Below are positions 19,097 through 29,016 of a DNA stretch of 64,000 nucleotides, one piece after another. Positions within the stretch are counted from its first letter, which is position 1. Each line of letters opens with the position of its first letter. The position numbers and the translations under genes are program-made. This DNA is from Gilliamella sp. Pra-s52 (GTDB taxonomy: Bacteria > Pseudomonadota > Gammaproteobacteria > Enterobacterales > Orbaceae): NCBI RefSeq assembly GCF_009795805.1, contig NZ_WTEY01000002.1, forward strand, positions 124,001 through 188,000, read 5' to 3'. Under the pieces are notes generated by a model that was not told the DNA's origin, did not search any database, and saw only the letters and a list, made by a program, of their open reading frames with translations.

Positions 19097-20071
19097 ATGA
19101 CTTGGCAACCTTCTGCATCTATTAACAATTTACTTAAGCGCGCAAAAATTACTTCTCAAGTACGGCAATTTTTTGCTGATCGCTGTATATTAGAAGTCGA
19201 AACGCCGACCTTAAGCCAATATGCTGTAACAGACGTATATTTAAGTTCTTTCCACACTACATATTTAAAACCAGGGGAACTCGACGAACAACAAGGGCAA
19301 AAAATGTCATTAATTACTAGCCCTGAATACCATATGAAGCGTTTACTTGCCGCTGGTAGTGGTCCTATTTATCAAATATGCAAATGTTTCCGCAATCATG
19401 AAGTAACCAGTCGTTATCATAATCCTGAATTTACCATGCTTGAATGGTATCGTATCCAATTTGATATGATGCAAATGATCAATGAAGTCGATGACTTACT
19501 ACAAACCATTCTAGATTGTGAACCTGCTGAACGAATTTCTTATCAAAAGGCATTTCAGCGTCATCTTAATATCGACCCTTTAGAAGCGGATCATACAACG
19601 TTAATCAATGCTGCCAAACAACTTGATATTGGGATTAATACAGATAGTTATGATAAAGATGGATTACTCCAATGCTTATTTACTTTTGGCGTTGAACCCC
19701 ATATAGGTAAAGATAAACCTGTTGCAGTATTTAACTTTCCGGCATCACAAGCCGCATTAGCCGCTATCAGCACAGAAGATCATCGTGTTGCTAGCCGTTT
19801 TGAGTTTTATTATAAAGGTGTTGAACTTGCCAATGGTTTTAAAGAACTCACTAACCCACAAGAACAACGCATGCGTTTTGAACAAAATAATTTAGATCGC
19901 GCTAACCAAAATCTACCGCCACAAAATATTGATATTGAGCTACTAGCCGCAATGGAAGCAGGACTACCAGACTGTGCAGGCGTTGCCGTAGGGTTAGATC
20001 GTTTAATTATGCTCGCCTTAGAAAGCAACAACTTAGATGACGTCATTTCATTTACTTTTGAAAGGGCTTAA
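19097..20071 (+). CDS. epmA: EF-P (R)-beta-lysine ligase EpmA
   Basis: Class II lysyl-tRNA-synthetase paralogue that attaches (R)-beta-lysine to a conserved Lys of elongation factor P (PoxA/GenX/YjeA). Length is 324 (E. coli 325). It lacks the anticodon-binding domain and starts directly at the catalytic core. Motif 2 is seen as [24 protein letters not shown] and motif 3 as [16 protein letters not shown]. The EF-P gene and epmB are not in the window. It is followed 2 bp later by rmuC. Confidence 0.96.
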   Translation: MTWQPSASINNLLKRAKITSQVRQFFADRCILEVETPTLSQYAVTDVYLSSFHTTYLKPGELDEQQGQKMSLITSPEYHMKRLLAAGSGPIYQICKCFRNHEVTSRYHNPEFTMLEWYRIQFDMMQMINEVDDLLQTILDCEPAERISYQKAFQRHLNIDPLEADHTTLINAAKQLDIGINTDSYDKDGLLQCLFTFGVEPHIGKDKPVAVFNFPASQAALAAISTEDHRVASRFEFYYKGVELANGFKELTNPQEQRMRFEQNNLDRANQNLPPQNIDIELLAAMEAGLPDCAGVAVGLDRLIMLALESNNLDDVISFTFERA

Positions 20072-20073
20072 TC

Positions 20074-21429
20074 ATGTTCAGCACTTTAGGACTAAGTGGA
20101 TGGTTTACCATTATTATTGGCATTTTCGCCTTAATTTTATTGGTGTTAATTATAAAGTCTCAACTAACGATTAATAATTTACATCAACTGTTTGATCTGC
20201 AATTGTTACAAAAAAAGGAAGAAAACCAAACTTTAACAACTCAAGTAAAACAATTAGAGCATGAGTTAGAACTGTATCGACAACAGAATTTGGCACAAAA
20301 CGTCAAAATTAGCGAACTCAAAACTCGTTTAGAAGAAACATTAAGTGCAACACAAGAACGTCAAACTATACTAGAACAAAGCGAACAACGGCTTACGACT
20401 CAATTTGAAAACCTGGCCAATCGTATTTTTGAACACAGTGGTAAAAAGATTGAACAACAAAATAAACAGAGCCTTGATTTTTTACTTTCACCACTTAAAG
20501 AGCAGTTAGAAGGTTTCAAAAAACAAGTTCAAGATAGTTTTGGGCAAGAAGCTAAAGAACGCCACACATTAACCCATGAAATTCGTAACTTGCAACAGCT
20601 TAATGAACAAATGAGCAAAGAAGCAACCAACCTAACCAATGCATTAAAAGGCAATAACAAAACCCAAGGAAACTGGGGAGAATTCATCTTAAGCCAGATT
20701 TTAGATAATTCAGGATTGCGCTCAGGTTATGAATATGAAACTCAAGTCAACTTAACCAACGAAAGCAACCAACGATTACAGCCTGATGTCATTGTTCATT
20801 TACCGCAAGGCGGTGACGTGGTTATTGACTCCAAAGTCACCTTAGTCGCCTATGAACGACATTTTAATAGTGATGACGAAACCGTCAAAGCAAAAGCGAT
20901 GACTGAACATTTAGCTGCGGTCCGTAATCATTTAAAACAGCTTAGTCAAAAAGACTACCATAAACTTATTGGTATTAATTCATTAGACTATATTTTGATG
21001 TTTATTCCTGTCGAACCTGCATTTTTAAGTGCAATCGATAATGATCCCGCATTAATCAATGATGCCTTAAAAAGTAACATTATGATAGTCAGCCCAACCA
21101 CCTTGTTAGTTGCATTACGAACTATCCACAATTTATGGCGCTTTGAGTATCAAAACCGTAACGCCGAACTGATTGCTGATAGAGCAAGCAAACTCTACGA
21201 CAAAATGCGGGGCTTTGTTGAAGATATGGAAAACCTAGGCAGTTGTTTAGACAAAGCACAACAAACTTATCAAAACTCCATGAATAAATTATCAAAAGGT
21301 CGTGGCAACGTTATAGGACAAATTGAACGATTCCGTGAAATGGGTATTGAAGTTAAAAAACCGATTAATCCGGACATCGCCTCACTTTCAATGGAAGAGT
21401 CAAATAATAAAAATGATGAGAGTGAATAA
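20074..21429 (+). CDS. rmuC: RmuC family DNA recombination protein
   Basis: A 451-residue protein (E. coli RmuC 475) with an N-terminal TM helix (GWFTIIIGIFALILLVLIIK). A long coiled coil over about residues 30-180 comes next. The RmuC nuclease-like domain follows (GNWGEFILSQILDNSGL, VVIDSKVTLVAYERH with the Asp-x-Lys of PD-(D/E)XK folds). E. coli RmuC limits inversion between short inverted repeats. It begins 2 bp after epmA stops, so translation is probably coupled. Confidence 0.93.
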   Translation: MFSTLGLSGWFTIIIGIFALILLVLIIKSQLTINNLHQLFDLQLLQKKEENQTLTTQVKQLEHELELYRQQNLAQNVKISELKTRLEETLSATQERQTILEQSEQRLTTQFENLANRIFEHSGKKIEQQNKQSLDFLLSPLKEQLEGFKKQVQDSFGQEAKERHTLTHEIRNLQQLNEQMSKEATNLTNALKGNNKTQGNWGEFILSQILDNSGLRSGYEYETQVNLTNESNQRLQPDVIVHLPQGGDVVIDSKVTLVAYERHFNSDDETVKAKAMTEHLAAVRNHLKQLSQKDYHKLIGINSLDYILMFIPVEPAFLSAIDNDPALINDALKSNIMIVSPTTLLVALRTIHNLWRFEYQNRNAELIADRASKLYDKMRGFVEDMENLGSCLDKAQQTYQNSMNKLSKGRGNVIGQIERFREMGIEVKKPINPDIASLSMEESNNKNDESE

Positions 21430-21585
21430 ATCAATTAGTACATTGCTAATGAGTTAACACGCATTGTACCATTTAACTAGTTGTAAATTATATTTTAGCA
21501 TTACATTATGATAAATAAGTAAAAGCCTTGATTCACGATTATTTGAAATAAGTGTATACTCATCGAATGTAAAGAGGAATTGAAT

Positions 21586-21831
21586 ATGACCAAAAAACAA
21601 GACAAGGAACCAAGTTTCGAAGAGACACTTAAGCAACTTGAAACTATCGTAACTCAACTAGAAAATGGTGATCTTCCATTAGATGAAGCACTAAGTGAGT
21701 TTGAAAAAGGAATTAAATTAGCAAAAACAGGACAAAAACAGTTACAACAAGCCGAGCAACGCATTCAGATTTTATTATCTGAAAATAGTGACGCCGAACT
21801 GTCAGAATTCTTAATTGATGATAATGAATAG
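21586..21831 (+). CDS. xseB: Exodeoxyribonuclease VII small subunit XseB
   Basis: An 81-residue all-helical subunit that packs around XseA (large subunit, not in this window). The core is [20 protein letters not shown] followed by [17 protein letters not shown], typical of the family. The ATG at 21586 is preferred over the TTG at 21580 because AAAGAGGA sits 7 bp upstream of it. It is the first gene of the xseB-ispA-dxs operon. Confidence 0.95.
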   Translation: MTKKQDKEPSFEETLKQLETIVTQLENGDLPLDEALSEFEKGIKLAKTGQKQLQQAEQRIQILLSENSDAELSEFLIDDNE

Positions 21832-22693
21832 TTTAAAACCATTACAACAACGAATTGATTCGTTTTTAACTGCTTGCATGTCGCAAATCGAAGTATCCAC
21901 ACTTCAACAAGCAATGGAGTACAGCTTGCTAGCAGGAGGAAAACGAATACGACCTATTTTGGTCTATTTGACAGGTCAAATGTTCAATTGCTCACTTTCT
22001 AAATTAGACGAAGCCGCAGCAGCTATCGAATCTATTCATACTTACTCATTGATTCATGATGACTTACCTGCCATGGATAATGACGATTTACGCCGTGGAA
22101 AACCAACTTGCCACATCCAATTTGGTGAAGCTGAAGCAATCCTTGCTGGCGATGCTTTGCAAAGTTTAGCCTTTTCGTTGTTGGCAAAAAGTAAGCTCAT
22201 TGATGCAGAAGCTAAAATTAATATGATAACCGAGCTTGCTCATGCTAGTGGTGTTGCTGGTATGTGCCTTGGACAATCACTAGATTTACAAGCGACACAT
22301 CAACAAATCGATATTGAACATTTGCAAAAAATACATTGTTATAAAACTGGAGCATTAATCAAAGCATCCATCCGTCTAGGCGCTTTCGCATGCGGTGAAA
22401 TTGCAAAACCTTATTACCTAATGCTTGATCAGTACGCCGAAGCAATTGGACTGGCATTTCAAATTCAAGATGATATTTTAGATATCATTGGTGAACAATC
22501 AATTATGGGCAAACCGAAAGGATCAGACCTTGCTCATGAAAAGAGCACATATCCTGCATTAGTTGGACTTGATAACGCAATAAAACTCACCGAACAACTT
22601 TATCGGCAAGCTATCGATAGTCTAAAACAAATACCTTATAATAGTCAGCCACTACAAGAACTGGCTGGTTTTATTATTAATCGAAATAGCTAA
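21824..22693 (+). CDS. ispA: Farnesyl diphosphate synthase IspA
   Basis: Condenses isopentenyl with dimethylallyl and geranyl diphosphate to give farnesyl diphosphate for quinones and undecaprenyl phosphate. About 289 residues. First Asp-rich motif [10 protein letters not shown] after SLIHD; second Asp-rich motif [12 protein letters not shown]; the GGKRIRP substrate motif is near residue 40. The start could be the ATG at 21818 or 21824, and either overlaps the end of xseB by a few bases. In the xseB-ispA-dxs operon it works directly downstream of Dxs-derived C5 units. Confidence 0.95.
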   Translation: MNSLKPLQQRIDSFLTACMSQIEVSTLQQAMEYSLLAGGKRIRPILVYLTGQMFNCSLSKLDEAAAAIESIHTYSLIHDDLPAMDNDDLRRGKPTCHIQFGEAEAILAGDALQSLAFSLLAKSKLIDAEAKINMITELAHASGVAGMCLGQSLDLQATHQQIDIEHLQKIHCYKTGALIKASIRLGAFACGEIAKPYYLMLDQYAEAIGLAFQIQDDILDIIGEQSIMGKPKGSDLAHEKSTYPALVGLDNAIKLTEQLYRQAIDSLKQIPYNSQPLQELAGFIINRNS

Positions 22694-22720
22694 CAGCTAA
22701 TTAAAAAATAACATTACATA

Positions 22721-24577
22721 ATGAATTTAGATAATTATCCTTTGTTAAAACAAATAAACTCGCCCAAGGATTTAAGGCAGTTTCCTCAGTCACAGTTATC
22801 GGCTATTTGTCGAGAGCTTAGACAATATTTACTAACGTGCGTTAGTCAATCAAGTGGGCATTTAGCATCGGGATTAGGTGTGGTTGAATTAACCACTGCA
22901 CTGCATTATGTTTATCACACGCCGTTTGATAAAATCATCTGGGATGTAGGTCACCAAGCTTATCCACACAAAATCTTAACGGGTCGCCGAGATCAGATGC
23001 TCACTATCCGCCAAAAAGGTGGTTTACACCCGTTTCCTCACCGTAGTGAGAGCGAATATGACGTGCTTACCACGGGTCATTCTTCAACTTCGATCAGTGC
23101 TGCATTAGGGATTGCAATTAGTGAGCAAAAAAAACAATCAGGGCAAAAAGTAGTAGCCATTATTGGTGACGGCGCATTAACAGCAGGAATGGCATTTGAA
23201 GCAATGAATCATGCTGGGCATATCAAATCCGACATGTTAGTGATTGTAAATGACAATGATATGTCAATTTCAGCAAATACTGGTGCGCTTAAACAACATC
23301 TAGCTCAAATATTAGCAAGTAAAGCTTATACCTCTTTTCGTGAAAGTAGCAAACGTATGCTAGCAAATATTCCACCATTAAAAGAGCTCATAAAAAAAAC
23401 AGAAGAACACTTAAAAGGTTTAGTCACCCCCGCAATATTATTTGAAGAACTTGGTTTTAATTATATTGGCCCTGTTGATGGGCACGATATTGACGCTTTA
23501 GTTGCAACCCTACAAAGGGTTCGACAATTAAAAGGCCCACAACTACTTCATGTTATTACCCAAAAAGGTAAAGGCTATGCGCCTGCTGAAAAAGACCCAA
23601 CATTATGGCATGGCGTCCCCAAATTCAATCCTAACGATGGAATATTACCTACTACCCAAAAAGTAGCGCCAACTTATTCACAGATTTTTGGCGATTGGCT
23701 ATGCGAAATAGCGCAAAATGACAAACGTCTAATGGCAATAACGCCAGCAATGAGTGAAGGTTCAGGCATGGTAGAGTTTGCCAATCGTTATCCTGACCAG
23801 TTTTTTGATGTTGCGATAGCTGAACAACATGCAGTAACACTTGCCACAGGGTTTGCTATTAGTGATCTAAAACCGGTTGTTGCCATCTATTCAACTTTTT
23901 TACAACGTGCTTACGACCAAGTAATACATGATATTGCTATTCAAAACCTACCTGTATTATTTGCCATCGATCGCGCTGGTATTGTAGGTGCCGACGGCGA
24001 AACACACCAAGGTGCATTTGACTTAAGTTATTTACGCTGTGTACCCAATATGGTTATCATGACCCCAAGCGATGAAAACGAATGCCGACAAATGCTCTAC
24101 ACAGGCTATTTACATAATGGGCCTGCTGCAGTGCGTTATCCTCGTGGTGAAGGCACTGGTGCACAACTTATGCCATTAACAGCCATTCCATTAGGACAAT
24201 CTAGATTATGTCGACAAGGGAAAAACATTGCTTTACTAAATTTTGGCACTTTACTTTCAGAAGCTTTACAAGCTGCTGAGCAAATTAATGCTACAGTCAT
24301 CGATATGCGCTTTGTTAAGCCACTGGATGAAAAAGTCCTTTTGCACATAAGCCAAACTCATAATATACTTGTCACCATTGAAGAAAACAGTATTAAAGGT
24401 GGTGCCGGTAGCGGCGTCAATGAATATCTATTATCGAAAAAAATAAAATGTGATATTTTAAATATTGGACTCCCTGATAGGTTTATTCCTCAAGGATCTC
24501 AAAGTGAGATAAGACAAGAAATAGGGTTAGATCAAAAACACATTATCGATAAAATTAATAATTTTATGAATCAATAG
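22721..24577 (+). CDS. dxs: 1-deoxy-D-xylulose-5-phosphate synthase Dxs
   Basis: Thiamine-diphosphate enzyme joining pyruvate and glyceraldehyde 3-phosphate, the first step of the MEP isoprenoid route. Length is 618 (E. coli 620). N-terminal ThDP motif [18 protein letters not shown], early [19 protein letters not shown], pyrimidine-domain [17 protein letters not shown] with the catalytic Glu, and a C-terminal transketolase domain with [12 protein letters not shown]. It pairs with IspD and IspF encoded at 54419-55622. Confidence 0.97.
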   Translation: MNLDNYPLLKQINSPKDLRQFPQSQLSAICRELRQYLLTCVSQSSGHLASGLGVVELTTALHYVYHTPFDKIIWDVGHQAYPHKILTGRRDQMLTIRQKGGLHPFPHRSESEYDVLTTGHSSTSISAALGIAISEQKKQSGQKVVAIIGDGALTAGMAFEAMNHAGHIKSDMLVIVNDNDMSISANTGALKQHLAQILASKAYTSFRESSKRMLANIPPLKELIKKTEEHLKGLVTPAILFEELGFNYIGPVDGHDIDALVATLQRVRQLKGPQLLHVITQKGKGYAPAEKDPTLWHGVPKFNPNDGILPTTQKVAPTYSQIFGDWLCEIAQNDKRLMAITPAMSEGSGMVEFANRYPDQFFDVAIAEQHAVTLATGFAISDLKPVVAIYSTFLQRAYDQVIHDIAIQNLPVLFAIDRAGIVGADGETHQGAFDLSYLRCVPNMVIMTPSDENECRQMLYTGYLHNGPAAVRYPRGEGTGAQLMPLTAIPLGQSRLCRQGKNIALLNFGTLLSEALQAAEQINATVIDMRFVKPLDEKVLLHISQTHNILVTIEENSIKGGAGSGVNEYLLSKKIKCDILNIGLPDRFIPQGSQSEIRQEIGLDQKHIIDKINNFMNQ

Positions 24578-24584
24578 GTTAAAT

Positions 24585-24869
24585 ATGGAAACTCAAGCTG
24601 TCACTATTCAAATTTTTGGACGAACATTAAAGTTCAATTGTCCTGTTGATGAAGTCGACGCACTTAATAGTGCCGCAAAAGATTTAGATGCGCGCTTAAC
24701 AAATTTACGAGAAAAATCGCCTCAGATTAGCAGTGATCAACTTATTATTACTGCAGCACTGAATATTTCTTACGAACTGACAAAAGAAAAACAAAAAAGC
24801 AACGAATTTGGCGATCGACTAAAAATGTTACAACAGTTACTTGATTCTGCACTAAATACCAACAATTAA
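24585..24869 (+). CDS. zapA: Cell division protein ZapA
   Basis: A 94-residue FtsZ-ring-associated protein that bundles FtsZ filaments. It begins METQAVTIQIFGRTLKFNCP, and the alpha-helical dimer/tetramer region runs to the C-terminus (LTKEKQKSNEFGDRLKML). It is slightly shorter than E. coli ZapA (109). It lies 7 bp after dxs, and the 6S RNA gene and fau follow in the enterobacterial order zapA-ssrS-fau. Confidence 0.93.
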   Translation: METQAVTIQIFGRTLKFNCPVDEVDALNSAAKDLDARLTNLREKSPQISSDQLIITAALNISYELTKEKQKSNEFGDRLKMLQQLLDSALNTNN

Positions 24870-24901
24870 CCATTTAAATTGTAAATTTAATACAAATAGT
24901 A

Positions 24902-24929
24902 TTGTATGATCTGATAAATTTTGTATCAT
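24902..24929 (+). promoter_or_regulatory. Predicted sigma-70 promoter of ssrS
   Basis: TTGTAT (24902-24907) and TATCAT (24924-24929) with a 16-bp spacer. The -10 hexamer ends 6 bp before the predicted 6S 5' end, which suits a P1-like promoter. Confidence 0.55.
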
Positions 24930-24935
24930 GATAAA

Positions 24936-25116
24936 CATCTCTGAGATGATCGCGATATGGGTTAGTCCCCTGAGCCGATAATCTTATCTTAGGAACGGAG
25001 TGATTTTTAATTGGTGAGTATGCCTTACTTGTAAGGAAACCTAAAAATTAAAACACAATGTTCACCTTGAACCTCGGGTTCAAGGGTTACGACCCTAACG
25101 ACATCTTGGAGTTTCC
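24936..25116 (+). ncRNA. ssrS: 6S RNA (ssrS)
   Basis: Small RNA that binds sigma-70 RNA polymerase holoenzyme in stationary phase by mimicking an open promoter. About 181 nt (E. coli 183). Recognised by the conserved blocks ATCTCTGAGATG at the 5' end, AGTCCCCTGAGCCGATA, TTGGTGAGTATGC, TTCACCTTGAACC and GGGTTCAAGGGTTACG, and a 3' arm that re-pairs with the 5' end (CATCTTGGAG). Its place between zapA and fau matches enterobacteria, where fau is cotranscribed. The 3' end is set by pairing and may be off by a few bases. Confidence 0.95.
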
Positions 25117-25147
25117 TTTCAACCTTTTTCTAAAAGGTAAAAATGGC

Positions 25148-25693
25148 GTGAACATCAGGCAAATAATTCGTCAAAAAAGACGGCAATTATCCTCCACTGA
25201 ACGCAATATTGCTCAGCAAACGATATATCAACAAATTTTTCACCATCAAGCCATTAATACCGCAAAAAATATTGCCATATTTTTATCATTTGATGGTGAA
25301 GTCGAAACAACCCCCATCATTGAATATTTATGGCAACAAAATAAATCTGTCTATTTACCCATTATTCACCCTTTTGTCTCTACACATTTACTCTTTTTAA
25401 AATACACTAGTCAAACCCAACTGATTAAAAATAAATTTGGCATATTTGAACCAAAGTTAAACGTATTAGACGTATTACCTAACAACCAACTTGATATCGT
25501 TTTTACACCACTAGTTGCTTTTGATCAACGTGGCTATCGAATGGGGATGGGGGGTGGATTTTATGACCGATTACTAGCAAATTACCAAACAAAAAAAATC
25601 TTACCTATTGGGCTTGCTTTTGCTTGTCAAAAGGTACAACATATTGACAACAAACCTTGGGATATCAAACTACCCGAAATTATTTACGCTTAA
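25148..25693 (+). CDS. fau: 5-formyltetrahydrofolate cyclo-ligase Fau (YgfA), GTG start
   Basis: ATP-dependent conversion of 5-formyl-THF to 5,10-methenyl-THF. From the GTG at 25148 the protein is 181 residues, matching E. coli YgfA (182). It begins VNIRQIIRQKRRQLSSTERN. The ATP/substrate loop RMGMGGGFYDRLLANY is near the C-terminus. The frame stays open upstream to 25058, but that part is 6S RNA and not protein-like, so the extension is rejected. It lies 31 bp after the 6S 3' end and is probably expressed by readthrough. Confidence 0.93.
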   Translation: MNIRQIIRQKRRQLSSTERNIAQQTIYQQIFHHQAINTAKNIAIFLSFDGEVETTPIIEYLWQQNKSVYLPIIHPFVSTHLLFLKYTSQTQLIKNKFGIFEPKLNVLDVLPNNQLDIVFTPLVAFDQRGYRMGMGGGFYDRLLANYQTKKILPIGLAFACQKVQHIDNKPWDIKLPEIIYA

Positions 25694-25847
25694 ATTTAAT
25701 AATAACAAATTAAAATAGCTAAAATTTATAACAAGTAGCAATGTGCAAATAATCTAGATTAATATTTTAGTAATAAAACTGATTTTATTCTTAAGGCTAA
25801 ATGCATTTTTCGAATATAGAAATAATCGAATATAACTTTATTACTAT

Positions 25848-25895
25848 GCACTACTGTTACCATGTACTACTGTTACGACGTACTACCGTTCTAAT
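25848..25895 (+). repeat. Three 16-bp tandem repeats upstream of katA
   Basis: ACTACTGTTAC at 25850-25860 and 25866-25876, then ACTACCGTTC at 25882-25891, at an exact 16-bp step with partly conserved spacers ending in GT. They end about 80 bp before the catalase start. This could be a regulator array or a slippage product. The 280-bp gap otherwise shows only AT-rich sequence, including a direct repeat CGAATATA at 25811 and 25827. Confidence 0.6.
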
Positions 25896-25973
25896 TCTAA
25901 TACATAATATTCAAAAGTAATTGAGTCTTTCATATTTAAAAGCTTTTTTAATATAAAATAAAGGAGTGTTGCA

Positions 25974-27434
25974 ATGTCAGACAAAAAAGTACTAACCACT
26001 AATAACGGTGCACCAATAGCCGATAACCAAAACTCCCGAACTGCGGGGCCTCGTGGTCCAGTGTTGTTAGATGATTTTCAACTTATCGAAAAACTCGCCC
26101 ATTTTAACCGTGAAAATATCCCAGAAAGACGAGTTCACGCCAAAGGATCTGGTGCTCATGGCACCTTTACAGTCACCAATGATATCACCAACTATTCTTA
26201 TGCCAGCTTATTTGCTAATGTTGGCAAAAAAACACCTGTTTTTGCAAGATTTTCAACTGTTGGCGGAGAGCGTGGTTCATCTGACACAGCGCGAGATCCC
26301 CGTGGATTTTCAGTAAAATTTTACACAGATCAAGGCAACTGGGATATCGTCGGCAATAATACCCCTGTTTTTTTTATTCGTGATGCAATCAAATTTCCTG
26401 ATTTTATTCACACTCAAAAGCGTGATCCTAAAACTAATTTAAAAGATCCACAAATGATGTGGGATTTTTGGTCTTTATCGCCAGAATCGCTTCACCAAGT
26501 CACTATTCTATTTTCTGACCGTGGTATTCCTGATGGTTACCGGCATATGCATGGTTATGGTAGCCATACTTATAGCTTAATCAATAAAGATGGCATTCGT
26601 ACTTGGGTAAAATGGCATTTTAGAACCGAACAAGGTATCCAAAATATTCATCCTAAAAAAGCCGCAGAAATGGATGGCACTAATCCAGATTCAGCACAAG
26701 AAGATCTATTTAAAGCCATTGAACGTGGTGACTATCCAAAATGGCGACTTTATATGCAAGTCATGACCGAAGAACAAGCCAATAACCACCCTGAAAACCC
26801 GTTTGATGTCACTAAAGTTTGGTCACAAAAACAATATCCATTAATTGAAGTGGGCGTAATGGAATTAAACCGAAACCCTGAAAACTATTTTGCCGAAGTT
26901 GAACAAGCAGCTTTTGAACCAAGTAATGTGGTTCTAGGTACGGGCTTATCACCAGATAAAATGCTTCAAGGACGTGTTTTTGCTTATGCTGATGCGCACC
27001 GCTATCGTATTGGAACTAATTATCAACAACTACCAATCAATGCGCCAAAATGCCCTGTGCATAATTATCAACGTGATGGCGCAATGCGTTTTTATACTCC
27101 TGATAATGCACCTAACTATGAGCCTAATAGCATCGACAGCGCACCAAAACAACAACCACAATATGCCGAACCACCAATGCATGTACCGGCTGGCACAATG
27201 GACAAGCATGATCATCGTGTTGATGACGATTATTACTCACAACCACGCGCATTATTTAATTTAATGCAACCAGATCAAAAACAACTGCTTATTGATAATA
27301 TCGTTGGCTCGATGAAAAACGTAAATCGAGACATTCAAATCAGACAGCTCAAACACTTCTACAAAGTGCATCCCGATTATGGTTCAGGAATTGCCAAAGG
27401 ATTAGGCATTGATATTGACCTAATAAAAAGTTAG
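25974..27434 (+). CDS. katA: Heme catalase KatA (small-subunit type)
   Basis: Dismutates hydrogen peroxide to water and oxygen in the cytosol. Length is 486, typical of clade 3 small-subunit monofunctional catalases. Catalytic His54 in [14 protein letters not shown], the distal-side Asn in [19 protein letters not shown], and the proximal heme Tyr in [15 protein letters not shown]. Clade 3 enzymes use NADPH, but the binding residues were not checked here. The ribosome-binding site AAAGGAG lies 7 bp before the ATG. A terminator follows, so it is a single-gene unit. Useful for a gut bacterium meeting host peroxide (inference). Confidence 0.97.
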   Translation: MSDKKVLTTNNGAPIADNQNSRTAGPRGPVLLDDFQLIEKLAHFNRENIPERRVHAKGSGAHGTFTVTNDITNYSYASLFANVGKKTPVFARFSTVGGERGSSDTARDPRGFSVKFYTDQGNWDIVGNNTPVFFIRDAIKFPDFIHTQKRDPKTNLKDPQMMWDFWSLSPESLHQVTILFSDRGIPDGYRHMHGYGSHTYSLINKDGIRTWVKWHFRTEQGIQNIHPKKAAEMDGTNPDSAQEDLFKAIERGDYPKWRLYMQVMTEEQANNHPENPFDVTKVWSQKQYPLIEVGVMELNRNPENYFAEVEQAAFEPSNVVLGTGLSPDKMLQGRVFAYADAHRYRIGTNYQQLPINAPKCPVHNYQRDGAMRFYTPDNAPNYEPNSIDSAPKQQPQYAEPPMHVPAGTMDKHDHRVDDDYYSQPRALFNLMQPDQKQLLIDNIVGSMKNVNRDIQIRQLKHFYKVHPDYGSGIAKGLGIDIDLIKS

Positions 27435-27806
27435 TACACAAAATAGCAATGCCGGCTAACCTAGTCGGCATTTTAGATTGTTAGCTGTAACGACTTATTA
27501 TAACTATCTATTGTACTTACCGACTAAAAATACACATCAATAATGACAAAAATTCACAGGAAAGCTTTCACCCACTAGGCTACACAGTATTGCCATAGCT
27601 TATCATTAAATTAGTCAACCGTTATCAAAATGGTTATATTAAGCAATATAACTGCATACAATAAACAAAAATATTAAATTTATTCTTATTAAAGAATCTA
27701 TTACAACTAAAAATAATAATGAACAATTCCTTTTGATCGTTTATATTGTACATATACAGTTTTAGATAAGTCAGTTAAAAAGATTGAAGATAAAAAGGAC
27801 TAACCA
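27435..27806. other. Intergenic region after katA
   Basis: 372 bp with the katA terminator near its start. The rest is AT-rich with no credible ORF or strong structure. A ribosome-binding AAAAAGGA occurs just before the next gene. Confidence 0.5.
27448..27475 (+). terminator. Terminator after katA
   Basis: AATGCCGGCTA pairs with TAGTCGGCATT (one G-T pair) around a short loop and is followed by TTTT. It begins 13 bp after the katA stop. Confidence 0.85.
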
Positions 27807-28244
27807 ATGAAAGCCATTAAACTAGCTGTTATATTATTGTTTAATTGTGCCGGAGGATTGCTAAGTTATCAATGGTGTTATCGCTTTATCAAAAAACAAT
27901 ACCATACACCTGAATATTATTATTTAATATATTACGGATTGTGTTATTTCTGTTTTATTCTTATTTCAATCTTCATTTTAAACAAAATAAAAAAACCATC
28001 AAAACTAGTCATTTGCGGTTTACTTATTGGCATTTTAATTAGCCTTATTTTTATGATTATCCCTCAGTTAATTCGATATCCTTATCTATATCATCGTTAT
28101 TTAATCAATTCGATTGGTATTGATTTTCTGATCTCATCATGGATCACGCTTAATTTTATCATATACCCAGCTATTTTATTGTGCTGTCATTACACGATTT
28201 TTGGGATTGAAAAAATATATAAGAAATATGTTTTCAAGCAATAA
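27807..28244 (+). CDS. Small membrane protein of unknown function
   Basis: 145 residues, not recognised. Four hydrophobic segments are visible: about 5-25 (AIKLAVILLFNCAGGLLSYQ), 37-58 (YYLIYYGLCYFCFILISIFI), 68-88 (LVICGLLIGILISLIFMIIP) and 105-130 (SIGIDFLISSWITLNFIIYP). Loops are Lys/Tyr-rich. A good ribosome-binding site and a downstream bidirectional terminator support it as a real gene. No neighbour suggests a function. Confidence 0.65.
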   Translation: MKAIKLAVILLFNCAGGLLSYQWCYRFIKKQYHTPEYYYLIYYGLCYFCFILISIFILNKIKKPSKLVICGLLIGILISLIFMIIPQLIRYPYLYHRYLINSIGIDFLISSWITLNFIIYPAILLCCHYTIFGIEKIYKKYVFKQ

Positions 28245-28343
28245 TAAATGTTTCCTGCAAATAAAATATTAGGCAGTATTCACGAAAATGAATTACTTAT
28301 TTAGCCAATACATTGTGGCGTGAGCGAACGATTAACCACCTGC

Positions 28344-28373
28344 ATAATGCTGACTAAACTTAGCCAGCATTAT
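28344..28373. terminator. Bidirectional terminator between convergent genes
   Basis: ATAATGCTG / CAGCATTAT stem continued by CTAA/TTAG with one mismatch inside, followed by CATTTTT on the plus side. It separates the small membrane protein gene from the end of the PTS-aldolase operon. Confidence 0.8.
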
Positions 28374-28393
28374 CATTTTTATAATAGTGCTAT

Positions 28394-29005
28394 TTATAAT
28401 TTAATTATTTGCTTCAACTCATTCAGTAATCCTGAATAATCAACTTTAGTAAAATCGGTTACATCAACTTCGATCAATTTACCTAAAACAAATTGATCAT
28501 ACTGTCGTGTTTGGCAAACTTGATAAAATTGTTCCTTAGTAATTAAATCATCAGCAAGATTTCGATTTTCTAACGTATCGCCATAATGATAATGTTGCAT
28601 AATATGGCATAAATGGCGCTCAGGTGAACGATCACGCAAGTAACGACGTTGCCATATCACATCAAAATCAGCAACTAAGCGAATGGTTATCACTTGATAA
28701 TGATATTGTTCAGCAAATTCACTCAGTTGCTTTTTTTGTTTATCACTAAATGGGTATTCAGAAATAATCACTCTTTTACCTGCATCCATATACAGTTGTA
28801 AAACACCATAATAAAACGGCCAAACTTTGTGTTCTAACGCTTCTTTTTCGGTTTTACAATTAAAGCCAATAGACTCAGCATATAAAATTTTAGCTTCATC
28901 GGGGGTTATAACAAAGCTATCTTTAAATTGCTGTTGCAATTGATTAACTAAATAGGTTTTTCCTGTACATGGACAACCTGCCAGTAAAATTAAATATTTC
29001 TGCAT
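28394..29005 (-). CDS. P-loop kinase/AAA-like protein of the PTS operon
   Basis: 203 residues with a Walker A near the N-terminus (LLAGCPCTGKTYLVNQL, residues 7-23). A basic lid-like segment follows (WQRRYLRDRSPERHLCHI, about residues 120-137). The overall size is that of a small nucleoside- or sugar-kinase-like P-loop protein. An LID-type Arg pair and the pattern resemble gluconate-kinase/zeta-like folds, but I cannot name a substrate. It starts 11 bp after the aldolase gene ends, so it is probably the last gene of the PTS operon. A kinase role for the incoming sugar is inferred only. Confidence 0.7.
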   Translation of the reverse strand: MQKYLILLAGCPCTGKTYLVNQLQQQFKDSFVITPDEAKILYAESIGFNCKTEKEALEHKVWPFYYGVLQLYMDAGKRVIISEYPFSDKQKKQLSEFAEQYHYQVITIRLVADFDVIWQRRYLRDRSPERHLCHIMQHYHYGDTLENRNLADDLITKEQFYQVCQTRQYDQFVLGKLIEVDVTDFTKVDYSGLLNELKQIIKL

Positions 29006-29016
29006 ACTTACGTACC

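Noticed and set aside
25058-25147. Longer Fau N-terminus
   Set aside because: This stretch is the conserved 3' arm of 6S RNA; the GTG at 25148 gives the family length.
25694-25973. OxyR site upstream of katA
   Set aside because: The repeats have a 16-bp step and lack the ATAG-type tetrad spacing; no convincing match.
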